From Celeribacter litoreus (GTDB taxonomy: Bacteria; Pseudomonadota; Alphaproteobacteria; Rhodobacterales; Rhodobacteraceae), in assembly GCF_020165855.1 (NCBI RefSeq), contig NZ_JAIUFY010000008.1:310001-374000 (forward strand): 64,000 nucleotides of DNA, in the 5' to 3' direction. The translations under genes were made by a program, and so were the position numbers. The first letter of the stretch is position 1; each line of letters opens with the position of its first letter. Shown one piece after another: positions 41,462 to 49,100 of this stretch. Under the pieces are notes generated by a model. It was not told where the DNA came from and ran no database searches. It saw only the letters and a program-made list of their open reading frames with translations.

Positions 41462-43123
41462 TCAGCCGCCGACAGTGCCGACTTGCACGCCCTGTTGCTG
41501 AAGCGCGGACCAGATTTTCGCATCGCGCCCGTAAACGTCGCGACGATACTCCATCCCGCCTTTCGGCAGCGTCACTGCGGTGCGGTAGACAAGGTGCACC
41601 GGCACCTGCTTTTCAAGGGGCACAACAGTCTCAACACGCGTCTTAAGCTTGGACTGGAAGAGGCCGACAGGATCATTGGTTTGCTTGGCAAGAAGCGCAT
41701 ATGCGAAATCAAACGGGTCCTGCAGGCGGATACACCCGTGGCTATAGGCGCGCACCTCGCGACCGAACAGGGATTTGGCCGGCGTATCATGCAGATAGAT
41801 GTTGTACTTGTTCGGGAACATGAATTTCACGAGCCCGAGCGCGTTGCTGTTCGACGGCGGCTGCTTGAGATTGAACGGGAAGGACGACGCAGAATAGGTC
41901 GTGAAATCAATGTTTTCACGGCTCACGGTCCGACCGCGCGCGTCCACGAGACGAAGATGCCCCGCCGCACTCGGGTTCTTCTGCATCATCGGCAGGTATT
42001 CTTTCACAGCGATCGACCGCGGCACGTTCCACGTCGGGTTGATCACCATGTGCTCCATAACATCGGAAAACTCCGGGCTCCGGCGGTCATGCGCATTCAT
42101 GCCGACAACAGAGCGGGTTTCAAACGTCACACGTCCGTTGTCGATAATCTTTGCAGAGAAGTCGGTCAGGTTGACCCAGATATGACGGTCCCCACGCGGC
42201 ATGTTGATCCAACGCTCACGCTCCAGCGCCACAAGGATGGAAGCCATGCGGTCTTCAGGGCTGACGTTCAGCTCGGAAATCGTGGACTGCCCAGCGACAC
42301 CATCAGAGGTCAAACCATGCTGCATCTGAAAGAGTTGCACGGCTTTTTGCATGTTTGCATCATAAGTCGAGGTCGCCGACCGTGACAAATACCCCATCGC
42401 AATGAGACGGTTGCGCAGCGCAATCACGCCATTGCCGCTCTGACCCGGCTCATATTTACCAGTGGGCACAGTCGCGCCCCAACCGCCCTTTGCGATCACT
42501 TTCTCAAGCTTCACTTTCTCCTTCAGGAGACGGGCATATTCCGGAGACGTCGGCTCCAGACTGCGCAAATAGGACTGCGGCGAAGATTTCGTGAAATTGG
42601 TCAGCGTCTGGAGGCTATCCCGATACGGCACCTGACGCACGAGACCGCTATCGATCTTTGACGGGATCAGCTGACCAGTCTGAACATCGCGCGCATAATC
42701 GAGAAAGAGCGAGGCCATCGCCACTTCGGCACGGCCAAGATCTCGATCCGACTTGATCGCACGCAGGTTCGCCTCGAGCAGAGAGGTATCATAAGGCGCA
42801 AGCCCCTTTTCCGGCGCATCGAGAACCGCACGCAACAAAGCCTGTCGACGGGCTTTTGCACGGGCACTGTTGTCCGCGAAGATCGGCTGATAGCCGTTCG
42901 CGCGGTAAAACTCGGAAAGAACTTTCGAAGAGGATGCGGCCTCTGCAATCGACTGCATCAAGGCACTGACCTGCTGCGCCGCAACAGGCTTTGGTGCAAG
43001 CGTCAGTGCACTTGTCCCGAGGGCAGCGCCGAGCATGAGCGCCTTTACCGACAAACGCGTGCCGCCCGCCAAAGATGACGGAGACAACAAAGCCAGAAAC
43101 CGCGAAACCGGGGTGGAAATCAT
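41462..43123 (-). CDS. L,D-transpeptidase, LdtD/YcbB type
   Basis: The 553-residue protein has an N-terminal signal anchor (to about residue 49). A scaffold domain with YRANGYQPIFADNSARAKARRQALL precedes a peptidoglycan-binding-like domain (about 220-285: GVIALRNRLIAMGYLS...MQKAVQLFQMQHGLTSDGVAG). The YkuD catalytic domain has EHMVINPTWNVPRSIAVKEY and the active-site Cys in YSHGCIRLQDP. Such enzymes make 3-3 cross-links between diaminopimelate residues of peptidoglycan. It is divergent from a MepK-like endopeptidase gene, with a 724-base gap. Confidence 0.93.
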   Translation of the reverse strand: MISTPVSRFLALLSPSSLAGGTRLSVKALMLGAALGTSALTLAPKPVAAQQVSALMQSIAEAASSSKVLSEFYRANGYQPIFADNSARAKARRQALLRAVLDAPEKGLAPYDTSLLEANLRAIKSDRDLGRAEVAMASLFLDYARDVQTGQLIPSKIDSGLVRQVPYRDSLQTLTNFTKSSPQSYLRSLEPTSPEYARLLKEKVKLEKVIAKGGWGATVPTGKYEPGQSGNGVIALRNRLIAMGYLSRSATSTYDANMQKAVQLFQMQHGLTSDGVAGQSTISELNVSPEDRMASILVALERERWINMPRGDRHIWVNLTDFSAKIIDNGRVTFETRSVVGMNAHDRRSPEFSDVMEHMVINPTWNVPRSIAVKEYLPMMQKNPSAAGHLRLVDARGRTVSRENIDFTTYSASSFPFNLKQPPSNSNALGLVKFMFPNKYNIYLHDTPAKSLFGREVRAYSHGCIRLQDPFDFAYALLAKQTNDPVGLFQSKLKTRVETVVPLEKQVPVHLVYRTAVTLPKGGMEYRRDVYGRDAKIWSALQQQGVQVGTVGG

Positions 43124-43847
43124 GACAATCCTCGAAAGTGCGTGAACGTATCAGACGAGAGTAGGTCGTTTCGCGAATTTTGTCAGGGGGAAGAAATCCA
43201 CATGTGTGACATGTGTTGCGAAGACAACATCACCGCAAAAGTCGACTGACTCGAATTTTTCCCCCTTACCTGCAAAACCATCCACAGCCCCCGTGATGGC
43301 GCAAACGGCAAGAGATGCGCGAAATGTTGCACAGGAATTGGCCGCAACATTCTTGAGCGTCAAATTCGCGCCATGGTAGAAAAATGCCCAATTCTAGGGA
43401 TTTGGTAGGGTTAACCTGACCAGATTGCGCAAAAAACTGCCGATTTTCTCATCAGTAGCCTTCTGCGACCAACAGGGCTCTTGGACGTAGAATCAACATA
43501 TGTCATAAAACAGGCATCGCATCTGAGGGGATGCGACAGGGAATGGTTCGCAAGCACATGAACTAGGTTCCATACGGTTTTTCGGTTGGCGTTCAGTCAG
43601 AACACTCCGAAAAAACGCCAAATTTGGGTTCAAGCATCACACAGATGTGATGTTTCGGGGACAAAGAAACGGCGACTGACCGGGGCCTGGGTTCGGAACA
43701 GTAAGACGGCATCAAGGAATGCGCCACGTCACGACCTGATTTCGATCATGGAGCGGGCGACAAGACAGGTTAAGAATGCCGCAGGAAGCGGCGCAAAACA
43801 AAGCCGCACGAGGCGGGAACAGGTAAGCGACGGGACGCTTTGAGAAA
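43124..43847. other. 724-base intergenic region between the transpeptidase and endopeptidase genes
   Basis: No convincing gene was found; a TTG-started frame at 43586-43843 has no ribosome site and no protein-like composition. It contains a GGTTAACC palindrome (43409-43416), a hairpin TCGCATC/GATGCGA (43517-43523 with 43530-43536) and a perfect 7-bp inverted repeat CATCACA-CAGA-TGTGATG (43635-43652). Promoters for both divergent genes must lie here. The 3' end of this region is the leader of the 43848 gene. Confidence 0.6.
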
Positions 43848-44417
43848 ATGACCAAAGACGCATTGAGCGCCATCACGCGCCGTGGACTACTCCGCGGTTT
43901 TGCAGCCACAGCGATCAGCGCAGCACCAGTCTATGCAAACGCCGCAGGGTTCCTGCGTGGTTCCGGCGACGTTCGCCGCATTCGCATGTATTCGGGACGC
44001 ACGGGTGAGAGCCTTGACACCATCTATTGGGTCGAAGGCAAATACATCCCCGAAGCCCTGAAAGAAGTCACTTACTTCATGCGCGACTGGCGCAATTCCA
44101 AGATGAAATCGATCGACGCACGTACCGTCGATATCATGGCCGCTTCGCACCGCCTGATGGATGTGGATGAGCCCTATATGCTTCTCTCCGGCTACCGCTC
44201 TCCGGAAACCAATGCGATGCTGCGCTCCCGGTCTTCGGGTGTCGCGAAGAACTCTCTCCACATGCAGGGCCAGGCCGCAGACCTGCGCCTTAAATCCCGT
44301 TCTGTGAGCCAGATGGCACAAGCCGCACAATCCTGTTCCGCAGGTGGCGTCGGACGCTACTTCGGCTCCAACTTTGTGCACATGGATTGCGGCCCGGTTC
44401 GCACTTGGCGCGGATAA
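43848..44417 (+). CDS. DUF882/MepK-like murein endopeptidase
   Basis: The 189-residue protein begins with a twin-arginine-type export signal (TRRGLLRGFAATAISAAPVYANA). It continues with a DUF882 domain related to M15 peptidases. Metal ligands are visible in SLHMQGQAADLRL (His and Asp) and NFVHMDCGPVRTW (His). E. coli MepK (YcbK) cleaves 3-3 cross-links between diaminopimelate residues and is encoded next to the LdtD gene ycbB. The same pairing here supports the assignment. A terminator follows. Confidence 0.88.
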   Translation: MTKDALSAITRRGLLRGFAATAISAAPVYANAAGFLRGSGDVRRIRMYSGRTGESLDTIYWVEGKYIPEALKEVTYFMRDWRNSKMKSIDARTVDIMAASHRLMDVDEPYMLLSGYRSPETNAMLRSRSSGVAKNSLHMQGQAADLRLKSRSVSQMAQAAQSCSAGGVGRYFGSNFVHMDCGPVRTWRG

Positions 44418-44454
44418 TCGGCGCCTCCCCAGATTTAGACAAAGAGCAGTCGCA

Positions 44455-44480
44455 AAAGCCGCCCAACGAGGCGGTTTTTG
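44455..44480 (+). terminator. Rho-independent terminator after the endopeptidase gene
   Basis: CCGCC pairs with GGCGG (44459-44463 with 44470-44474, loop CAACGA), extended by flanking A and T runs. Confidence 0.85.
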
Positions 44481-44590
44481 TTTGTCTGTCGCGCGTTTGG
44501 CGTTGACCTGCGTTCCCGGGCTTTACCGTCGCGTGGACTGGGTGTTAGCACTTGAAACAACACCCGCATCTCATTTCAGAGGACCCGCAT

Positions 44591-44938
44591 ATGAAACGTG
44601 CTATCGCACTTGGCTGTCTCGCCCTCACTTTGGCCGCTTGCAGCGAGCCGATTACACCCGCCGGAGAAGTTGTGATCACTGAAGGCGATATCATCAACGG
44701 CCAACGCTTTCGAATGATCAAGCCTCTGACGCTTATCGTTTCGGGTCCGCAAGGGGGAATGACGCCGCCGACCGAAGAACAGGCAAAAGATCGGCTGCGC
44801 CAAGAGGCAAAGTTCTACGATGCAGGTGCGGTGACGCGCGTGATGATCAGCGTCCCCTATCTCTGTGCAGAGGCCACCTATTGCCGCCGCGCGGAAGGGC
44901 TATCCGTCGACTTTCCGGACGGGCCTGTTGGACAGTGA
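44591..44938 (+). CDS. Small lipoprotein
   Basis: The 115-residue protein has a lipoprotein signal with lipobox LAAC near residues 14-17 (MKRAIALGCLALTLAACSEP). The mature part is mixed, with ITEGDIINGQRFRMIKPLT and two further cysteines (YLCAEATYCRR). I do not recognise a family. GAGGA lies seven bases before the ATG. Terminators on both sides make it monocistronic. It is convergent with the phosphatase gene. Confidence 0.75.
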   Translation: MKRAIALGCLALTLAACSEPITPAGEVVITEGDIINGQRFRMIKPLTLIVSGPQGGMTPPTEEQAKDRLRQEAKFYDAGAVTRVMISVPYLCAEATYCRRAEGLSVDFPDGPVGQ

Positions 44939-44959
44939 AGATCCAATACATTCGAAAAA

Positions 44960-44994
44960 AAAGAACGCGCAGACGAACCTCTGCGCGTTTTTCT
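44960..44994. terminator. Bidirectional terminator between the lipoprotein and phosphatase genes
   Basis: A perfect 10-bp stem AACGCGCAGA/TCTGCGCGTT (44964-44973 with 44980-44989) has A-rich sequence on its left and T-rich on its right. It can stop transcription from both sides, including the seven-gene minus-strand operon. Confidence 0.85.
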
Positions 44995-45013
44995 GTTTGA
45001 ATGTCAGACAGAT

Positions 45014-45568
45014 TTAGCCGAGCAGGCTCGGGATCCCGTAGCGCTCTTCCATAAAGGACCGGCGACGTGGCGCACCCCATTTGAGAGTGCGCAGGAACTC
45101 CATCTGCTCTTCACTCTCGATCCAGACCGGATTGCGGCGCTTTGTCAGACTGATGGCGTCCTCGTTCGAGGCCCCTTTGTAAATGAGCATGCAGGCCAAA
45201 AGCGTCCCTGTCCGCCCCTTCCCTGCCCGACAATGGAACGCAGTCGGCATCCCCTCTTTCAACAGCCCGTCCACCTGTTCGCACAGCGCGCGCGCTTCAT
45301 CTGCGCTCGGGGCACATTGGTCAGGGATCGGGAGATAGATGCTCTTGAGGCCATGCCCTTCGATGGCTTCGGTTAGCGGCTCTTTTTCTTCGGTGAGGGT
45401 CACGAGAACCTTGATTCCAACGCGGGACAACGCCTCAAGATCCAAAGCTGGATCCTGAAGCAAACCAGGTTGCGGACAACCGGCGAGCAGACCTTGCTCC
45501 AGCCACTCAAAATCGCGCGGGCCATAATAAGAGGACAGGAAGGACGGACGTGCATAGTTTCGAAACAC
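45014..45568 (-). CDS. Dual-specificity/tyrosine-type protein phosphatase, last gene of dynamin operon
   Basis: The 184-residue protein has the cysteine phosphatase signature HCRAGKGRTG with nucleophile C113 and arginine R119. A candidate general-acid Asp lies in IPDQCAPSADE (D83). It belongs to the PTP/dual-specificity superfamily; the substrate could be phosphoprotein, phosphoinositide-like lipid or nucleotide. The GTG at 45568 is chosen because GAGGA lies seven bases upstream and it follows the ABC stop by 23 bases. A longer GTG frame from 45631 would overlap that gene and lacks a site. Its place at the end of the operon suggests it resets or signals for the upstream proteins. Confidence 0.85.
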   Translation of the reverse strand: MFRNYARPSFLSSYYGPRDFEWLEQGLLAGCPQPGLLQDPALDLEALSRVGIKVLVTLTEEKEPLTEAIEGHGLKSIYLPIPDQCAPSADEARALCEQVDGLLKEGMPTAFHCRAGKGRTGTLLACMLIYKGASNEDAISLTKRRNPVWIESEEQMEFLRTLKWGAPRRRSFMEERYGIPSLLG

Positions 45569-45591
45569 GGAAAAATCCTCAAAAAATCTTT

Positions 45592-46689
45592 TCAGTTCAG
45601 TTCCATCGCAAGGCGCAGGTCCAGATCCCACAAGAACGGCTCGATCCCGAGATCCGCCAAACTGCTCTTCTGGTTCACAGCCTCACCGGCTTTGTCCGGC
45701 GCAACACCCAGACACACTAACAAAGCTCCCAACAAGCGCGGGGCGAACTCACTCATTCGTCGATTTCTCAGAAGGACCGTGTGTTTCTTCGCGATCTCAT
45801 CTGCGATGTCTTTTGCGATCGTAATGATCGACTCGTCATCCAACGGTGCGTCAGCCATGAGGGTCGCGGTTCCGGATGTGCGCTTCAGACAACGGTCTGT
45901 CAGCTCATATTCCGTGTCCGCTTGCCAGAGGCAACATACGCACTCACTCTCATCGGCATACCAGAATTTATTCGGAATAATCCACCCGCAATTCCCAGGG
46001 GGAAGGATATTCTCGCCAATACCGTCCGGAAGGCCACGAAGGCTCGGATCAAGTGCATGAATTTCAGCATCTTCACGCGCGATGATGAGGCCGTTCGTTT
46101 TACGGAAATGCTCAATCTCCGGACCTGAGTCGCCGGACAAGAAAGCGGCCGCATTGCAATGCGCGAGAACACGCCCTGCCCCAAGAAGGATAACGCCGGA
46201 CCAAGAAGATGAAATCAGGTTCATCTGATGGGTTGCCATCAGGACCAGACGTTCTTTTGCCAGCTCCAGAAGAACGGCCATCATCTCGCTGCACTCGTCG
46301 TCCCAGAGACCTGCGGTCGGCTCATCGACGCAAAGCACCTGTCCCGGAACCTGAATGTAATCTTTGAGAAGCGACAGTCGGAAATTCGCAAGATCGCGAG
46401 AACTTTCCGCATCGTTTGCAGCCTCGCGCGGTCGCTGTGCGAACAGGGCAACACGATTTTCGGCACCAAGCGGCGCACCTTTGCAATCCGCTTTCAAAAA
46501 ATCTGCTGTGAGGTTGTAATGCTCGAGATGCCCCGCAAGAAAGCGGAACAATGTGGACTTTCCACTGCCCATCGGACCAATGAATCCGACAAGACCGCGT
46601 TCCGGCAGATTGAGCGAAACATCCGACAGGATTGTCCGGTCCACGGTGTAGACGTTCAATCCAGAGAGTTCGATTCCAGAAACAGACAT
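45592..46689 (-). CDS. ABC-type ATPase lacking the signature helical region
   Basis: The 365-residue protein has an ABC core: Walker A GPMGSGKST at 38-46, a Q-loop glutamine at 85, Walker B VLCVDEPTAG with D122/E123, and an H-loop histidine at 154 (MATHQM). Walker A and B are only ~77 residues apart, against ~115 in usual transporters. No LSGGQ is seen, so the helical subdomain is missing or very short. After about residue 175 comes an unfamiliar domain with three cysteines (ESECVCC) and several conserved-looking acidic stretches. No membrane spans are present or encoded nearby, so it is not a standard transporter. It overlaps the 238-residue gene by one base (TGATG). Confidence 0.75.
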   Translation of the reverse strand: MSVSGIELSGLNVYTVDRTILSDVSLNLPERGLVGFIGPMGSGKSTLFRFLAGHLEHYNLTADFLKADCKGAPLGAENRVALFAQRPREAANDAESSRDLANFRLSLLKDYIQVPGQVLCVDEPTAGLWDDECSEMMAVLLELAKERLVLMATHQMNLISSSWSGVILLGAGRVLAHCNAAAFLSGDSGPEIEHFRKTNGLIIAREDAEIHALDPSLRGLPDGIGENILPPGNCGWIIPNKFWYADESECVCCLWQADTEYELTDRCLKRTSGTATLMADAPLDDESIITIAKDIADEIAKKHTVLLRNRRMSEFAPRLLGALLVCLGVAPDKAGEAVNQKSSLADLGIEPFLWDLDLRLAMELN

Positions 46690-47405
46690 CAGTCCTTCAA
46701 CACATCCATCAAAAAGCGACCGATGTGCGCCGGTCTGAATTCACTTCGTTCATCTTTTTGCCCACCGATCGACAGGCCGAGAGAATCCTCGCTCGGATCA
46801 ACAGGGTTCCAGACCCCAATGATATGCCCGCCCATCTTCTTATGGAGATGTTGGAGCAAAGCCATCTGTGGGTCGTCAGAATCGAGTGGTTCAGTCACGT
46901 CACTCGGTTCTTCGTTAGGCGCAGCCGCCGCCGATGAGATCGGAACCACCTGATCCTGTGTGAGCACCAGAGGTTCAGAGTCAGACTTCGTCCCAAGAAC
47001 GGCGTCAACGGAAAACCCGTCTTCGCTGCCAATATCATCCTCGTAATCCTCGAACTCCTGCTTCAGGTCGCTGGAATGATTGAGAAAGTCGAGAATCTGG
47101 CCTCGCAACTTTGCTGCAAAACCGGGTTTATCCTTGTTTGAAGTCAAAACAGTCTTCTCTTCTGAAGGCATCGTTTCATCGGCATCATCATACCGAAGCC
47201 CGACCACGCGTTGACCTGCTGCAATGATGCCCAGCCGACCGTTGGTCCCCACCACCCAGATTACCTGAGGGAGAACGGATCTTCCAACGGATTGCATAAG
47301 CACTTTGAGCTTTTCTTCCGCAGGGAGAGTCCCGTCTATGTGATGACGCACCGTGGCCCCGAGAGAGGACCCAAGCACATCAGGAACAGCGACCAGCGTA
47401 GTCAT
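46689..47405 (-). CDS. Uncharacterised 238-residue protein of the dynamin operon
   Basis: An N-terminal folded part (about 1-75) contains LPQVIWVVGTNGRLGIIAAG and GLRYDD. A middle acidic region (about 120-180) is low in hydrophobic residues and probably disordered. A C-terminal part (about 182-238) has QMALLQHLHKKMGGHIIGVWNP and LGLSIGG. I recognise no family and no catalytic motif. The acidic linker between two small domains suggests an adaptor that could connect the Roadblock-like protein and the ATPase encoded on either side. It follows the Roadblock-like gene by 66 bases. Confidence 0.7.
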   Translation of the reverse strand: MTTLVAVPDVLGSSLGATVRHHIDGTLPAEEKLKVLMQSVGRSVLPQVIWVVGTNGRLGIIAAGQRVVGLRYDDADETMPSEEKTVLTSNKDKPGFAAKLRGQILDFLNHSSDLKQEFEDYEDDIGSEDGFSVDAVLGTKSDSEPLVLTQDQVVPISSAAAAPNEEPSDVTEPLDSDDPQMALLQHLHKKMGGHIIGVWNPVDPSEDSLGLSIGGQKDERSEFRPAHIGRFLMDVLKD

Positions 47406-47471
47406 CTTAACCCATCATAGGACGTTTCGGCGGGCATCAAGGACGCCCGCCGAAAATTTTCATTCAGAAAC

Positions 47472-47876
47472 TCAGAGAGCGTCTGCGAGCGGTGCAACGG
47501 CCATACGGGACTTTGCGAGAACCATGCCAACGTTCGCGCTCTTGTTGCAGACGAAGCAAATTGCGTGCTCAGGGTATTTTTTGGAACGCATGAACACGTG
47601 CAGGAGGTTCTCGGAGAACACGAGGAATTCCTGGAAGTAGTAGTGCTTGTCAGCCGGGTTGCCGCGAGACTTGTTGAAGGAGTTCTCGATGTGGCGCACG
47701 GTCGGGCCGTCAAAGAGGTCTGCGGTAGCTGCTGCAACCATGTCGAGCACTTCTTGCGGGTGGGAGTCGAGCGTCTTCACAGCGAGAAGCATCCCGGAGG
47801 ACATGTCAACATAACCACCTGCGAGGCAGTCAGGGATGGATTTCATAGCTTCCTGAAGAGCTTTATCAAGCGACAT
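47472..47876 (-). CDS. Roadblock/LC7-like protein
   Basis: The 134-residue protein has the layout of the Roadblock/LC7 (MglB) fold. An initial helix (LDKALQEAMKSI) is followed by two strands (CLAGGYVDMSSGMLLAVKT), a long helix (QEVLDMVAAATADLFDG), and strands (YFQEFLVFSENLLHVFMRS, EHAICFVCNKSANVGMVLA). Such proteins commonly dimerise and regulate small GTPases, as MglB does for MglA. The assignment is from pattern only. It has a strong AAGGA site, and the GTPase gene 29 bases upstream offers an obvious partner. Confidence 0.65.
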   Translation of the reverse strand: MSLDKALQEAMKSIPDCLAGGYVDMSSGMLLAVKTLDSHPQEVLDMVAAATADLFDGPTVRHIENSFNKSRGNPADKHYYFQEFLVFSENLLHVFMRSKKYPEHAICFVCNKSANVGMVLAKSRMAVAPLADAL

Positions 47877-47905
47877 TTGCGTTCCTTTACGTATTTTGTC
47901 AGTTT

Positions 47906-49072
47906 TTATGGGGTTTTGTGGGGAAGATACGAGAAACAGAACCGATCTCGTAATTCTAAGGCGAGGATGACGGCAATCATGTCGTCGGCCTCACGGTTGG
48001 ACAAAAGGCGTTGCGCCTTTTTAAAGCTACGCGCCAATGGCAAGTATATGGCCGTATGTGATGGAATGACAGAGATAATTCCATCTAGGCGCGCTTTGAT
48101 CTCGGTGTGAAGTGTTCCCGCAGGAACATGTTTCACATCGGCATAAAGTTCCTGAATGACGCGGAATTCCTCGGCCCAGGCGTGGGCGATGGCGGGCGCG
48201 TCTTTGAGGATATAGGGTTTATGTGCGGCAGGTGCCGGTCGTGCCACTTCGGGAGCGGCCTGCACCGGTGCGGGCGCTGGCTCAGTCTCAGGTGCCGGAA
48301 CAACTTGAGCAATCGGGGCAGACGGAACGGCCTGAATTGTTGGGGCCGGCTCATACCCCTCCCGAATCTCGACAATCCGCTTCTGGACGAGATCGAACAG
48401 TTTCGCACCGCCCGCGGTCTCCCAGACATCGTCATCCGACGCGCCTTTGATAACGCGCGCGCTCGTGTCGACGAGCACAAGCTGCTTGAAGAATTCAGAA
48501 GACAAATCCCCCACCCGCGCAACAACGCGCGAGCGAGCGGCTTCATCGAGATAGTCTGCCCGATTGATCACCAAGATCGATTTGTCGAGGATGTCGCGGC
48601 GGATCCCTTCGATGATGTGGATTTCGCTGAGGCACCACGCGCGCTGCGCCATCGTGCACCAGATAATAAAATCGGCCTCATCAATTGCAGCGGCCGCCTG
48701 ATCCGTCAGCGTGCCGTTTTCACTCACCGAAACTTCGGTCAGCACGACATCCGAAAAATCTGCAGTCGGAGCGACAGTCGACACTTCGTCCGTCTCACGC
48801 ATTTGCGTAACCCGGATCGGCATCGCCGAAACCTTTTCCCAATCAGATCCGCCACGGACCGACAGCGACGTCGTCCCCTGCAATTGATCTGTATCGAGCA
48901 ACTCTACATGCAGCGGCGGAACATTCGACGGCTCCAGCGTGCTTTCGAGAAGATTCCGGCGAAGGAGCAGATTCACAAGCGCGGATTTACCGGAATTGAA
49001 CTCCCCGACAACCGCCACACGGACGGGATTTCTCTCGTCCATTGTAAATTCACGCTTAAGAACACTTACCAT
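47906..49072 (-). CDS. Dynamin-related small GTPase with Pro/Ala-rich linker
   Basis: The 388-residue protein opens with a GTPase domain: G1 GEFNSGKSALVNLLL at 23-37 and G4 NRAD at 170-173, with the following ARV...SSEFF and DTSAR region. The usual DxxG (G3) is not evident (TEVSVSENG occupies its place), so hydrolysis may be weak or depend on a partner. A Pro/Ala/Glu-rich linker (about 243-290) joins a C-terminal helical domain (about 291-388: HAWAEEFRVIQELYADVKHV). The G1 motif resembles the GxxxSGKS of dynamin-like proteins. It starts 28 bases after the 727-residue gene; an alternative start is ten codons downstream (49042). Confidence 0.78.
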   Translation of the reverse strand: MVSVLKREFTMDERNPVRVAVVGEFNSGKSALVNLLLRRNLLESTLEPSNVPPLHVELLDTDQLQGTTSLSVRGGSDWEKVSAMPIRVTQMRETDEVSTVAPTADFSDVVLTEVSVSENGTLTDQAAAAIDEADFIIWCTMAQRAWCLSEIHIIEGIRRDILDKSILVINRADYLDEAARSRVVARVGDLSSEFFKQLVLVDTSARVIKGASDDDVWETAGGAKLFDLVQKRIVEIREGYEPAPTIQAVPSAPIAQVVPAPETEPAPAPVQAAPEVARPAPAAHKPYILKDAPAIAHAWAEEFRVIQELYADVKHVPAGTLHTEIKARLDGIISVIPSHTAIYLPLARSFKKAQRLLSNREADDMIAVILALELRDRFCFSYLPHKTP

Positions 49073-49100
49073 TAGTCAACTGTCCACAACATCAAAAGAC

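Noticed and set aside
43586-43843. A short frame upstream of the endopeptidase gene
   Set aside because: It starts with TTG, lacks a ribosome site and has a basic, low-complexity product.
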